Assembly (NCBI GenBank): GCA_900540255.1
Contig: UQFE01000010.1
Coordinates: 1-64,000, forward strand
Length of the DNA: 64,000 nucleotides
Reading direction: 5' to 3'
DNA from: an uncultured Clostridium sp.
Lineage (GTDB): Bacteria; Bacillota; Clostridia; Clostridiales; Clostridiaceae
Both the position numbers and the translations under genes were made by a program. Positions within the stretch are counted from its first letter, which is position 1. Every line of letters starts with the position of its first letter. Shown here piece after piece: positions 44,352 through 55,182 of the stretch. The notes under the pieces are model-generated. The model was not told the origin of the DNA, made no database searches, and saw only the letters and a program-made list of their open reading frames with translations.

Positions 44352-45347
44352 TTAATCCTTATAGTGTATTACATACATTATATAATTAGATGTAGCCCAA
44401 GCTTTCATAAAATCATCAAATTTATATTTTAATCTTACCCCATTATTTTCCTTTGCTGCTGGATCATTAACTATAACATATTTGCTATTTTTAGTACATT
44501 CCATTCCACATACTACTATTAAATGCCCACTTGTTGTTAATGGTGCATTTTCTATATATGGATATAATTTATTATTAATATCATTTGTATACTTTACGCT
44601 CACTTCTACTGGATACCCCTTATTAAGTTCATTTATTAATAAATCAATATTTCCAAATTGAATATATGCCTTATATCCTAAACTTCCAGCATAAGCTACA
44701 TTATATGACCAATTTCCAAATTCATTATATTTATAATCAAAACATTTATATGCAACATCTTCAACCAATAAATTTTCTCCAAGTCTATTTAATAACATAG
44801 TCATACTAGTTGGACTACATATCCTATTAGCTATCTCTGCTTCTCTTTTCATTTGAGAAATACAAGGTGTTTCTATTAATTTATTAATCAATTTTTCTTT
44901 TCCATTTTTATTATTAATTTTTTCTCCACAATAAGTAATTACCACAAGTTGCAAATCAGCTTTTGATTCCTTATCATCATAATAACTGCTTATTTTTATT
45001 TGAATAGCTTCTCCTATATAACCTTCATTTATTGTTAATGTATCTACATTAATTTTAGCTTCTGTACAATTACTACTATTTGATGCTCTTTTAATATTAG
45101 TTCCCCATCTCCCCCAAGATAACCATTTTGACCATATTTTTTCTTTTAAATTATTATTTACTAAAACCCTAGCTTCAATATCCACATATGAATCCACTGG
45201 TGTTACTATATTCCAGGAAATTATTATTTTTTTAAAATCTTTAATCTTTATTTCTTTTGATAAATATATTGTTTTATTTTTTTCTTCTTGAACTTTAAAT
45301 TTTCTCTTATCAAGAAAAATAACAGGATTTAATCTTCTCTTAAACAT
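44352..45347 (-). CDS. C39-like papain-fold peptidase
   Basis: 331 residues. The second half is a Peptidase_C39_2 domain, with the predicted nucleophile C177 in NRICSPTSMTML, His in TSGHLIVVCG and Asp in VIVNDPAA. The N-terminal 150 residues are beta-rich with no signal peptide (MFKRRLNPVIFLDKRKF), so it may act in the cytoplasm, mother cell or developing spore. Substrate unknown. Confidence 0.75.
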   Translation of the reverse strand: MFKRRLNPVIFLDKRKFKVQEEKNKTIYLSKEIKIKDFKKIIISWNIVTPVDSYVDIEARVLVNNNLKEKIWSKWLSWGRWGTNIKRASNSSNCTEAKINVDTLTINEGYIGEAIQIKISSYYDDKESKADLQLVVITYCGEKINNKNGKEKLINKLIETPCISQMKREAEIANRICSPTSMTMLLNRLGENLLVEDVAYKCFDYKYNEFGNWSYNVAYAGSLGYKAYIQFGNIDLLINELNKGYPVEVSVKYTNDINNKLYPYIENAPLTTSGHLIVVCGMECTKNSKYVIVNDPAAKENNGVRLKYKFDDFMKAWATSNYIMYVIHYKD

Positions 45348-45397
45348 ATAATATTACTCCTAAATAGCTGCTCTTAAATATTATTATATTTCACATA

Positions 45398-45437
45398 TAA
45401 AAAAATGCTCACTACAAAATTATTTGTAATAAGCATT
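45398..45437 (-). terminator. Hairpin terminator
   Basis: AAAATGCT...ACTACAAA pairs with TTTGTA...AAGCATTTT. It probably stops transcripts coming from the collagen-like gene through MITE-like copy C. Confidence 0.6.
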
Positions 45438-45515
45438 TTATTCTATATAACCAATAAATTTTAACATTTATTTTTATACTTATAATTATATTAATTAAAT
45501 CTATTTATGTAAAAA

Positions 45516-45613
45516 GGGGATGTTGCATTAAGAATAAATACTACAATATATTGTGTTGATTTTTATTTTTTAAAACAATAAATTGTGTATAAAGGTTTTA
45601 GTGCGACAACCCC
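45516..45613. repeat. MITE-like palindromic element, copy C
   Basis: The cleanest copy: GGGGATGTTGCATTAAGAAT ... TTTTAGTGCGACAACCCC, 98 bp, with ends that are almost perfect inverted repeats. Confidence 0.8.
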
Positions 45614-45638
45614 TGAATTTATTTTTTAATTACTTTAC

Positions 45639-46526
<888 letters not shown>

Positions 46527-46567
46527 CTAATATACGCAAAAAAAATTAAAAGGTGTATTTTAAATAC

Positions 46568-48583
46568 TCAATGAAATTTATTTAAATAAGGCAATACATC
46601 TTGTGAATATGCTCTTAATACTTCTGCCACACTCCAAGCTTGTGAATAACACCCTCTTCCTGTACATGCAAAATCTCCATCAAATATTTCAGCAATCCCA
46701 TTAATACATCCATCATTCATAGTATCTTCAAATACCTTGCACATATGGTTTGCTTTTTTTATTGCTAAATCAGAATAATTATTAACCTTACAATAAGCTG
46801 TTATAAATCCTCCAATTAAAAATCCCCAAGTAGTTCCCATATGATATGCACAATCTCTATCAAATAATTTTCCTATATACTTACTTTTATACTCTTTATC
46901 CATAAAAGAAAGAGACCTTAATCCATAAGTTGCATATAAATGTTTATAAACTGTATTAACTATTTTCTTTTCTTTTTCAATATCTAAAATTGAAAATGGC
47001 AATGATACTGCCCAAATTTGATTAGGCCTTATTTTATCATCATTTTCATCTACAACATCATAAAGACATGATTTTTCCTCATTCCAAAATCTTTCATTAA
47101 ATGATGATTTAACTTTATTAGCAAGATTTTCATATTCAAGGCTATTATCTCCAAATTCTCCTGATAACTCTTCCATTATTTTTAATGCATTATACCATAA
47201 AGCATTAATTTCAACTGGTTTTCCATGCCTTGGCGTAACAACATAATCACCAACTCTTACATCCATCCATGTTACTTGATCAAGTCCTCCACCTGCAAAA
47301 ATCAATCCATCACTATCCATTCCAATTGAAAATTCTGTTTTAGTTGAATATGCTTTATAAATTTCTTTTAATTTAGGATAAATTTTTTCTTCAATAAATT
47401 TATAATCTCTTTCACCTCCTGTATATTTTAAATATTTATATGTTGCTTGAAAATACCAAAGAGAAGCATCTACTGTGTTATATCCAGGCTCAGTATTTTC
47501 ATCTGGAAATACATTTGGAACTAAACCATTTTTAATGTATTTTGCAAAGGATTCTAAAATTTCTCTTGCATCATTAAACCTTTTTGTAACTAAAGTAAGT
47601 CCTTCAAATGCAATCATTGTATCCCTTCCCCAATCTGTAAACCAAGGAAGTCCTGCTAATACAGTTTTTAATCCTGTACTTTCTCTATTTACAATAAAGT
47701 GATCTCCTGCCTTAACTAAGTTATTTGCAAATTCGTCATTTAAATTAGCATTTCTAACTAAACCTTCAGCTCTTTCTTTATATTCATTTACTATTTCAAA
47801 TCCGCTTTTATCATCTAATCCTTCAATTGTACATTTAACATAAAATTTCTTTTTTTCAAAGGGATTTAATTTAATATTAACTTCATAAGGTGTATAATGA
47901 TTGTCCACTCCTAAAAATCCTGTTCTATGGTCTATCATATAAAAATGATTTTCTTCTATTAAATAATTTGGAGTTGCCATACTTGTAGGAATTAAACTTC
48001 TATCAAAAAATTCACCTTCTGATGTATAAAATTCTATTTTTAAATTCTTATTTTTTTGTGGTATTAAAGTTAAAATATTTTCATTAACACTAACATCAAA
48101 CTTTAAATCAGCTTTTTCACTTACTTCCCCTGCTTCCCTATAGTTAAATAATGGAATTATATTTAATTTTGCTTCCTCCACTCCATTTTCAACTTCATAG
48201 CATACTACTACTGTATTATGCTCATACTCTACTGCTATAGTCTTTTTCATAGATACATCTTCTATTTGATAATAATATTCCGGAACTGTATCTAAAATAA
48301 ATTGTTCTAAATATTCTTGCCCATTTTTTGAAGTTCCTATATATTGTTGAGAAGTTAAATCATATTTATTATTTCCAATTATAATTTCTTCTTGAGTTCT
48401 AGTTAAAATCATTTTTCTATTAACTGGTGCATTTAAAGATGCAACTAAATATCCATGAAAGGCTTGAGCCCCTCCTCCTGCAACAGTATGATTTGCATAT
48501 CCACCAATACCATTTCCTATAACCCATGATAATTCATTACCATTTTCAATGCTCTTCCACATTCCTCTTCCATACTTATACAT
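46568..48583 (-). CDS. Glycogen debranching enzyme (amylo-alpha-1,6-glucosidase)
   Basis: 671 residues from MYKYGRGMW, preceded by GGGGGAGAAG; an upstream in-frame ATG has no such site. The N-terminal bacterial GDE domain starts ELSWVIGNGIGGYANHTVAG. The (alpha/alpha)6 catalytic domain contains LPWFTDWGRDTMIAFEGL and the late DRDCAYHMGTTWGFLIGG. It removes alpha-1,6-linked glucose at branch points, releasing storage polysaccharide for energy. Confidence 0.9.
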   Translation of the reverse strand: MYKYGRGMWKSIENGNELSWVIGNGIGGYANHTVAGGGAQAFHGYLVASLNAPVNRKMILTRTQEEIIIGNNKYDLTSQQYIGTSKNGQEYLEQFILDTVPEYYYQIEDVSMKKTIAVEYEHNTVVVCYEVENGVEEAKLNIIPLFNYREAGEVSEKADLKFDVSVNENILTLIPQKNKNLKIEFYTSEGEFFDRSLIPTSMATPNYLIEENHFYMIDHRTGFLGVDNHYTPYEVNIKLNPFEKKKFYVKCTIEGLDDKSGFEIVNEYKERAEGLVRNANLNDEFANNLVKAGDHFIVNRESTGLKTVLAGLPWFTDWGRDTMIAFEGLTLVTKRFNDAREILESFAKYIKNGLVPNVFPDENTEPGYNTVDASLWYFQATYKYLKYTGGERDYKFIEEKIYPKLKEIYKAYSTKTEFSIGMDSDGLIFAGGGLDQVTWMDVRVGDYVVTPRHGKPVEINALWYNALKIMEELSGEFGDNSLEYENLANKVKSSFNERFWNEEKSCLYDVVDENDDKIRPNQIWAVSLPFSILDIEKEKKIVNTVYKHLYATYGLRSLSFMDKEYKSKYIGKLFDRDCAYHMGTTWGFLIGGFITAYCKVNNYSDLAIKKANHMCKVFEDTMNDGCINGIAEIFDGDFACTGRGCYSQAWSVAEVLRAYSQDVLPYLNKFH

Positions 48584-48754
48584 TTCTTCTCCCCCTTTTG
48601 TAATTGTTATCACATATATGAAATTATACATAAAACTTTTCATACAAACAATGAAACAAATATGCTACTTTATAAATCAAAAATGCTTTTTTATAATAAA
48701 AATAGGAATTATAACTTAAAGTATTTTCTTTAAATTTATAATTCCTAAATTATT

Positions 48755-49177
48755 TTATTTATGAGCTTCAAAATTTCCTTTGCTAATTGCAATATGCTCT
48801 GCAGAAAGATTTTCAACAACTTCATTTAATGTCCAATTAATTGATGTTTGTGTTACTGTAGCTTTCAAAACATTATTTATTTTTAATTTTCTTAGTGTTT
48901 CTAAAAATACATTTATTTTTGCTGGTGATAATGCATTAAATATTATGGCTCTTTCTTTTCTTCCATTAGAACAATCTGAATTTATATTATTTTCTAATAT
49001 ATCTTTTACAACAGTATCTGCATTTTTAGGATATAATACTATTTGATCTCTAACCCCTAAAAGCGAAGCATATCCTTTAATTGATTTAAGTTCCTTACCA
49101 CCTATATTATAAATAATTACACAAGCTCTTCCTTCAACTTGTGAATTATCATTCATATCTAATTTTGTAAATGACAT
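48755..49177 (-). CDS. DUF3783 protein
   Basis: 140 residues from the second ATG, which has GGAGG eight bases before. The C-terminal 55 residues (AIIFNALSPAKINVFLETL...LKATVTQTSINWTLNEVV) match DUF3783, an uncharacterised Firmicute family; the N-terminal part is a second small alpha/beta unit. Role unknown, cytoplasmic. Confidence 0.8.
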   Translation of the reverse strand: MSFTKLDMNDNSQVEGRACVIIYNIGGKELKSIKGYASLLGVRDQIVLYPKNADTVVKDILENNINSDCSNGRKERAIIFNALSPAKINVFLETLRKLKINNVLKATVTQTSINWTLNEVVENLSAEHIAISKGNFEAHK

Positions 49178-49359
49178 ATATAAATCCTCCATTTTAGCTT
49201 TAGCTATTCTTATTTAAATTATAACCCAATTATATCATATAATTCATTTCAAAATTATTATTTTCTTATTTCTTTTCTATAAAACATAATTGAAAATTAA
49301 ATTTTCATTAGTCATTTTTCATGAAATAAATTTAAAAATTATCACTTACTAATTTAAAT

Positions 49360-50109
49360 TTATTTTCCACCTATCTTTTTATATAATTCATCTTTATTTA
49401 TAGATTTTTTAATAAATTTTCTTTCTCCTATACAATTCATAATATTAGACCATATACTATATTCTTCAAATGGATTATTACCTGCATTAGCTTTTAACCA
49501 TAAATTAAGAGTGTTTGGAACATTACCACCCACCGATAATAAATTACCATTTTTATCACCAAGTATACACCTGCCTAAAAGCCTTATAGATTCTAAATCT
49601 AAAATAGAATTTGATTTTTTGTTCCTTTTCATTTCATAAGGAAGTAATCCTTTAATTTTATTAGGCACTCCAATAAGCTCTTTTCCCTCCTTAGCTGAAT
49701 ACCACCAACCTCCAATTAGCGCACCATATCTATGTTTTGTTGAAACAAAATAACTATCTATTGTAATTCCGTTATGAGTTAAACCATTATAATGCAAAAA
49801 ACATATTATATTATATAAACTACTTAATAACCAACTTGCTGTATTAACAGATAACTTACCATTACAATAAGATAATAAATCTCTTAATAAAATTAAATCT
49901 TCCTCTTTTTTAAAAACAATCCCTACTTGTCCAATAGTTGTTTTAAAGCTTGTCTCTAGTTTAGGAAAATATCTATTAAATTCTTTTTTCATATCTTCAT
50001 TTGCATATTTTAAGCTACCTATTTGCTTTAATGCATTTAATGCAAATTTTTCATATTCTTTATTAAACAAATATAAAACTTTGTCATCTCCTATATACAT
50101 TTTTCCCAA
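49360..50109 (-). CDS. Pseudokinase-like protein
   Basis: 249 residues. FLHYNGLTHNGITIDSYFVS sits where protein kinases have their HRD catalytic loop, and ALIGGWWYS where they have DFG. The catalytic Asp and the DFG Asp are both absent, so ATP transfer is unlikely. No other motif is recognised. It may be a scaffold or binding protein, possibly of phage origin. Confidence 0.45.
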   Translation of the reverse strand: MGKMYIGDDKVLYLFNKEYEKFALNALKQIGSLKYANEDMKKEFNRYFPKLETSFKTTIGQVGIVFKKEEDLILLRDLLSYCNGKLSVNTASWLLSSLYNIICFLHYNGLTHNGITIDSYFVSTKHRYGALIGGWWYSAKEGKELIGVPNKIKGLLPYEMKRNKKSNSILDLESIRLLGRCILGDKNGNLLSVGGNVPNTLNLWLKANAGNNPFEEYSIWSNIMNCIGERKFIKKSINKDELYKKIGGK

Positions 50110-50355
50110 ATCAAAATTGTGACTTATTCTAAATTTTATTATATAGTACTTTCCATCATCTTTTTTAATTTTATCAATATTAATAATTTGCCCTCACCAA
50201 CCTATAAGTTTATTACTTTCATAACTTATATTTATGAATTTAACAAATTTGTTATGTAATTTTCTAAAAAAATATTTTCAAATATTTTCCAATTTGTTAT
50301 AATATAATATAGTTTATAGTATTTTTAATAATATATATGGATTGGAGTGTTTTTT

Positions 50356-50817
50356 ATGCATGATGAGCTTAAATTTAAAATATATAATAAAATTTCAAAA
50401 AAGTGCTTTAAAGTTACTAGGATTGATTATATAGAAAAGCAAGTTTATTATTATAATAAGGATGAAGAAGAAACTATTTCTTTTAATGATTGTCAATTAT
50501 TAATGCCTACTGGAATTTATGATTCTTCAAATCGTGAAATTTATGAAGGTGATGTAATAATTTATCAAGAAAATAGTTTTACTTATAAAAAAACTTCACA
50601 AGTTATTTATGAAAATGGATGTTTTATTGCAAAACAAATTTTATCTGGAAATATAGAACAAATTGCTTTTGATGAAAATATGTATATTGATAAATTTAAA
50701 GACCTTTTATACTTAACAACCTTTGCTAATTATAAACCTGTTAAAATAATAGGAAATATTTTCACTTATAAGCTTAGTAAAAATAATAGCAAAATTAAAA
50801 TTTCTGCTAAAATATGA
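50356..50817 (+). CDS. YopX-family protein
   Basis: 153 residues from an ATG 9 bases after TTGGAG. The core MPTGIYDSSNREIYEGDVI and the end KIIGNIFTYKL are typical of YopX proteins, common in phages of Firmicutes and of unknown role. Here it stands alone in the chromosome, so it may be a domesticated phage gene. Confidence 0.75.
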   Translation: MHDELKFKIYNKISKKCFKVTRIDYIEKQVYYYNKDEEETISFNDCQLLMPTGIYDSSNREIYEGDVIIYQENSFTYKKTSQVIYENGCFIAKQILSGNIEQIAFDENMYIDKFKDLLYLTTFANYKPVKIIGNIFTYKLSKNNSKIKISAKI

Positions 50818-50880
50818 AAATCTTTCTTACACTTTTCTTAATTCATTTTTTACTTTATTAAACTTATTTCTCATAAAAAA

Positions 50881-50979
50881 TGGGATGTCGCACTAAAAAT
50901 TTTATACACAATATATTATTTAAAAAAATAAAAATTAATACAATATATTGTAGTATTTATTCTTAATGCCACATCCCCA
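50881..50979. repeat. MITE-like palindromic element, copy D (inverted)
   Basis: Starts GGGATGTCGCACTAAAAAT and ends TTCTTAATGCCACATCCCC, opposite orientation to A-C. It separates the convergent YopX and RNase J genes and could terminate both. Confidence 0.8.
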
Positions 50980-50984
50980 TTTTA

Positions 50985-52649
50985 TTAAACTTCCATTATT
51001 ATTGGTACTATTATAGGCTTTCTTTTTGTTTTGCTATATATAAATGAACCTATATCATTTCTTATATTATTTTTTATTTCAGACCACTTAAATATATTAT
51101 TATCTATAGATTTTTGTATACTTTCATATGAAATTTCTTTTATTTCATTCACTAATGCTTCTGATTCTCTGACATATACAAACCCTCTAGTTATTATATC
51201 AGGTCCACCAACAATTGTATGACTTTCTCTTTCAATTGCAACAATAACATTTATTATACCATCTTTAGATAAATTCCTTCTATCTTTTAATACTATATTT
51301 CCAACATCACCAATTCCACTACCATCTACTAATACATTGCCCGATTGAACTTTATTAATAATAGCTGCCGATTTTCTATTTAAACTTAAAACATCACCAT
51401 TTTCTAATATAAATGATTTTCCTTTTTCTAATCCTACTTCTTCAGCTATTAAAATATGCTTTCTTAAATGCTTATATTCACCATGAACTGGAACAAAATA
51501 TTTTGGTTTTAACATAGAATGTATAAGCTTCAATTCTTGCTCACAAGCATGACCTGAAACATGTATTTCCTCAATTGACTTATAAATAACTTCTGCTCCC
51601 TTATGAGTTAATTCATTTATAACTTTTGATACAGCCTTTTCATTACCCGGTATTGGACTTGCAGAAATAATTATCATATCATCTTTTTCAATTTGTATAC
51701 TCTTATGAGTAGATGATGCAATTCTAGTAAGAGCAGACATTGGCTCTCCTTGACTTCCCGTAGTTACAATTGTTATTTGATTATTGTTATAAAGCCTTAA
51801 ATCTTTTAAATCAATTAATAATCCTTCTGGCATATCTAAATAACCAAGTTTACCTGCAACTTCTGAAATTTTCTCCATACTTCTTCCACTAAAAGCAATT
51901 TTTCTACCATATTTAATTGATGAATTAATTATTTGTTGTAATCTATGAATATTTGATGCAAATGTAGCAACTATTATCCTTCCCTTGCCTTTAGAAAATA
52001 AATTATCTAATTTTTCTCCAACACTTTTTTCTGACATAGTATATCCTGGATGACAAGCATTAGTACTATCTGCCATAAGTAATAAAACACCCTGCTTACC
52101 AAGCTTAGCAAATCTTTGTAAATCTATTACCTTTCCATCAACTGGAGTAAAATCCACCTTAAAATCTCCAGTATGAACAACTATTCCAATAGGTGTATGA
52201 ATTGCTAATGCACAACTGTCGGCTATACTATGGTTAGTCCTTATAAATTCTACCTTTAATTTATCTAATTTTATTATATCTTCTTGCTTGACAATATTTA
52301 TACTTACCTTATCAAGCATTTTATGTTCTTCTAATTTACTTTCAATTAATCCTGCTGTTAATTGAGTTGCAAATATAGGAACATTAACTTGCTTTAAAAT
52401 ATATGGTATTGCCCCTATATGGTCCTCATGTCCATGTGTTATAAAAAATCCTTTTACTCTATCAATGTTTTCAACTAAATAACTTACATCAGGAATTACT
52501 ATATCTATCCCATACATTTCTGTGTCAGGAAAAGTCATTCCACAATCTATTACAATTATCTCATCACCATATTCTATTACTGTTATATTTTTACCAACTT
52601 CCCCAAGTCCACCTAATGGTATGACCTTTATCTTCTTCTTGCTTTCCAT
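50985..52649 (-). CDS. rnj: Ribonuclease J
   Basis: 554 residues. Metallo-beta-lactamase core with HGHEDH at 72-77 and the later H-containing SIADSCALAIHTPIG, GDFKVDFTP and HVSGHACEQEL motifs of beta-CASP enzymes; the C-terminal RNase J domain follows. It degrades and matures RNA with 5'-3' exonuclease and endonuclease activity. GGAGG lies 8 bases before the ATG. Whether it is the J1 or J2 paralogue cannot be told. Confidence 0.93.
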   Translation of the reverse strand: MESKKKIKVIPLGGLGEVGKNITVIEYGDEIIVIDCGMTFPDTEMYGIDIVIPDVSYLVENIDRVKGFFITHGHEDHIGAIPYILKQVNVPIFATQLTAGLIESKLEEHKMLDKVSINIVKQEDIIKLDKLKVEFIRTNHSIADSCALAIHTPIGIVVHTGDFKVDFTPVDGKVIDLQRFAKLGKQGVLLLMADSTNACHPGYTMSEKSVGEKLDNLFSKGKGRIIVATFASNIHRLQQIINSSIKYGRKIAFSGRSMEKISEVAGKLGYLDMPEGLLIDLKDLRLYNNNQITIVTTGSQGEPMSALTRIASSTHKSIQIEKDDMIIISASPIPGNEKAVSKVINELTHKGAEVIYKSIEEIHVSGHACEQELKLIHSMLKPKYFVPVHGEYKHLRKHILIAEEVGLEKGKSFILENGDVLSLNRKSAAIINKVQSGNVLVDGSGIGDVGNIVLKDRRNLSKDGIINVIVAIERESHTIVGGPDIITRGFVYVRESEALVNEIKEISYESIQKSIDNNIFKWSEIKNNIRNDIGSFIYSKTKRKPIIVPIIMEV

Positions 52650-53268
52650 CTAAATCCTCCATATTTTATCTATATTTACTGTAATTATTTACACAAAAAT
52701 AAAAGCTGTTTTTTAATCAACTTTTCTTTATATTGATATTTTTTTATAAATTAATACGTCAAATTCACTTAATTAACAAAAATACTTTAAAAGCTATTTC
52801 CTTAACATTGCATTTACAAAGCTTAACATCTGACTATGTTAATTTATTACTTGTTTAATGTTGCTAAGATGTACTTAAATATAATTTCCACGTCCTAATT
52901 ATAAAATAAATTAAATAAATACATTTAAAAACTACTAACTATATTCATTTAATTTATTTCATGTTATAAGTCATTATATCGAATTTGCCACTTTTTTTCA
53001 ACTAAATTTATATTTCTCCAAAGTGCAAATCTAAAAAATAACTGCAAATAAGCCATCATCATATTTCGATAATAGCCATTTTGAGTCTTAAAACTTATAT
53101 TAAATTTTTAATAAATCTTAAAGAAAAATAACTTTTTCCTTTATTTTATTTTAGGATAAATAAGTACATTTCAGCTTTCACATTATAAATTTAAACAATA
53201 TTTTTATTTCCACATTACAATTAAAATACATTATATGAAAAAATAAATAGTTTAATCTTAAATTTTAT
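52650..53268. other. Long intergenic region, no gene recognised
   Basis: 620 very AT-rich bases upstream of rnj and downstream of the XRE-cupin gene. No ORF, strong hairpin or repeat was found. The RNase J leader and promoter must lie in its left part. Confidence 0.4.
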
Positions 53269-53820
53269 CTATTTAGTATAAAACATCAATATAAAAGCCT
53301 TAGCTACATTTTCTGTCTCATTACAATAATGATGTGGCTTATCTGCTATAAAATGAATTACTTCCCCTTCATTAACTATATATTTCTTTTCTTCTAAACT
53401 TAACACTAAAGTTCCTGATGTTACTAAAAGATATTCTTCTACCCCCTCATAATGAAAAGAATCTTCTGTTTCAGAATTAGGCATATATTCATTAAAATAT
53501 ATTTCAAATTTTTTATCTTCATCAAAATTCATTAAAGGGTGAAATGAATATCCATTTCCTTCTACACTTGGATTAGTCCCCATCTTATATATCATTGGAG
53601 AATTTGAACTATCTTCCTTTAAAAAATAATTTAATGGTGTTTTTAAAGCATTTGCAAGACTCCAAATTATAGTTATTGATGGATTTCTAATTCCTCTTTC
53701 TATTTCACTTATCATACTCTTACTTACACCTGAACTAGTAGCTAACGCATCTATAGTTAAGCCTCTTAATTTTCTTATCCTTTTTAAATTTTTTCCTATA
53801 TTCGTATTAATATTTTTCAT
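53269..53820 (-). CDS. XRE-family regulator with C-terminal cupin
   Basis: 183 residues. Helix-turn-helix at about 12-65 (TIDALATSSGVSKSMISEIE), then a cupin barrel from 105 (HYEGVEEYLLVTSGTLVL...HFIADKPHHY). Cupins here bind a small ligand such as an amino acid. It is divergent from the threonine aldolase gene, and the ATTCGATATATCGAAT palindrome between them is its likely operator. Confidence 0.9.
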   Translation of the reverse strand: MKNINTNIGKNLKRIRKLRGLTIDALATSSGVSKSMISEIERGIRNPSITIIWSLANALKTPLNYFLKEDSSNSPMIYKMGTNPSVEGNGYSFHPLMNFDEDKKFEIYFNEYMPNSETEDSFHYEGVEEYLLVTSGTLVLSLEEKKYIVNEGEVIHFIADKPHHYCNETENVAKAFILMFYTK

Positions 53821-53887
53821 AAAACTAATCTCTTTCTTAAATAAATAATTTTATAAATACTTGAAATTATATTACAAACCATATATA

Positions 53888-53923
53888 ATTCGATATACAA
53901 TACTAAAATTCGATATATCGAAT
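53888..53923. promoter_or_regulatory. Candidate operator of the XRE-cupin regulator
   Basis: Perfect palindrome ATTCGATATATCGAAT (53908-53923), with a half-site ATTCGATATA starting exactly 20 bases earlier (53888-53897), between the divergent genes. Confidence 0.65.
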
Positions 53924-54032
53924 AAAATAATTTCTTTCTTTATTTTTATATTTTTATAATAAATGCTATTTTATACATAAATCAATAAAAAACAGAAAAG
54001 TTATTATTTGAAATTAATAGGAGGTAAAATAT

Positions 54033-55061
54033 ATGTATAGTTTTAAAAATGATTATAGCGAAGGAGCTCATCATAAAATCTTAAATGCTTTAGTAGAATC
54101 TAATCTTGAGCAAAGCGAAGGATATGGATATGATAAATATACAGCTAATGCCATTGAATTATTAAAAGAAAAAATTAAAAATGATAATATAGATATTCAT
54201 TTTTTTGTTGGAGGTACTGCAACTAACCTTGTTTCACTATCTTCTTTTTTAAAGCCTTATGAAGCTGCAATTGCTGCAGATACTGGGCATATTTTAGTTC
54301 ACGAAACAGGTGCTATTGAAGCAACAGGTCATAAAGTAATTTCTGTTGAAGTAAATGATGGAAAACTTAATCCTGAACATATTCAATCTGTGCTTGATAT
54401 TCATACTGATGAACATATGGTAAAGCCTAAATTAGTTTATATATCTAATCCTACAGAAATTGGTTCTATTTATAATAAAAGTGAACTTGAACAATTAAGC
54501 AACTTCTGTAAAGAAAACAAATTGCTTTTATTTGTTGATGGCGCAAGACTTGGGTCAGCATTATGCTCTGATGAAAATGATATAGAACTTTCAGACTATG
54601 GAAACTTAACTGATGCATTTTATATTGGTGGTACAAAAAATGGTGCTTTATTAGGTGAAGCATTAGTTATTTGTAATGATTCATTAAAAGAAAACTTTAG
54701 ATTTAATATAAAGCAAAGAGGTGCACTTTTAGCTAAAGGAAGAATTTTAGGAATACAATTTTTTGAACTATTTAAAGATAACCTTTATTTTGATCTTGCA
54801 AAACATGCAAATAATATGGCTATCTTACTTAGAAATGAAATTACTTCAATGGGATATAAATTTTTAACTCATTCTCCAACAAATCAAATTTTCCCTATTC
54901 TTCCTAATGAAATAATTGAAAAACTTCAAGAAAAATATTTATTTTATGTATGGTCAAAAATTGATGAAAATAATTCATCTATTAGACTTGTAACTTCATG
55001 GGCAACACAAGAAGAATTTGTTTTAAAATTTATTGAAGATTTAAAAAGCCTTACAAAATAA
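54033..55061 (+). CDS. ltaE: Low-specificity L-threonine aldolase
   Basis: 342 residues. PLP-dependent aspartate aminotransferase fold; the Schiff-base lysine is K202 in YIGGTKNGALLGE. DTGHILVHETGAIEATGHK and DGARLGSAL are typical of the beta-eliminating-lyase family. It cleaves threonine or allo-threonine to glycine and acetaldehyde. AGGAGG precedes the ATG. Probably controlled by the divergent XRE-cupin regulator. Confidence 0.92.
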   Translation: MYSFKNDYSEGAHHKILNALVESNLEQSEGYGYDKYTANAIELLKEKIKNDNIDIHFFVGGTATNLVSLSSFLKPYEAAIAADTGHILVHETGAIEATGHKVISVEVNDGKLNPEHIQSVLDIHTDEHMVKPKLVYISNPTEIGSIYNKSELEQLSNFCKENKLLLFVDGARLGSALCSDENDIELSDYGNLTDAFYIGGTKNGALLGEALVICNDSLKENFRFNIKQRGALLAKGRILGIQFFELFKDNLYFDLAKHANNMAILLRNEITSMGYKFLTHSPTNQIFPILPNEIIEKLQEKYLFYVWSKIDENNSSIRLVTSWATQEEFVLKFIEDLKSLTK

Positions 55062-55075
55062 TTATAAATTATATT

Positions 55076-55107
55076 AGTATAGGAAAAGTATTTACTTTCC
55101 CTATACT
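55076..55107 (+). terminator. Terminator of ltaE
   Basis: AGTATAGGAAAAGT pairs with ACTTTCCCTATACT directly after the stop. Confidence 0.7.
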
Positions 55108-55182
55108 AAATTACAATATTCACTTATACAAATATAAAAAGTAAAATACCTTTCTATAAATTTAAGTAGTTTAAATTGAAGT

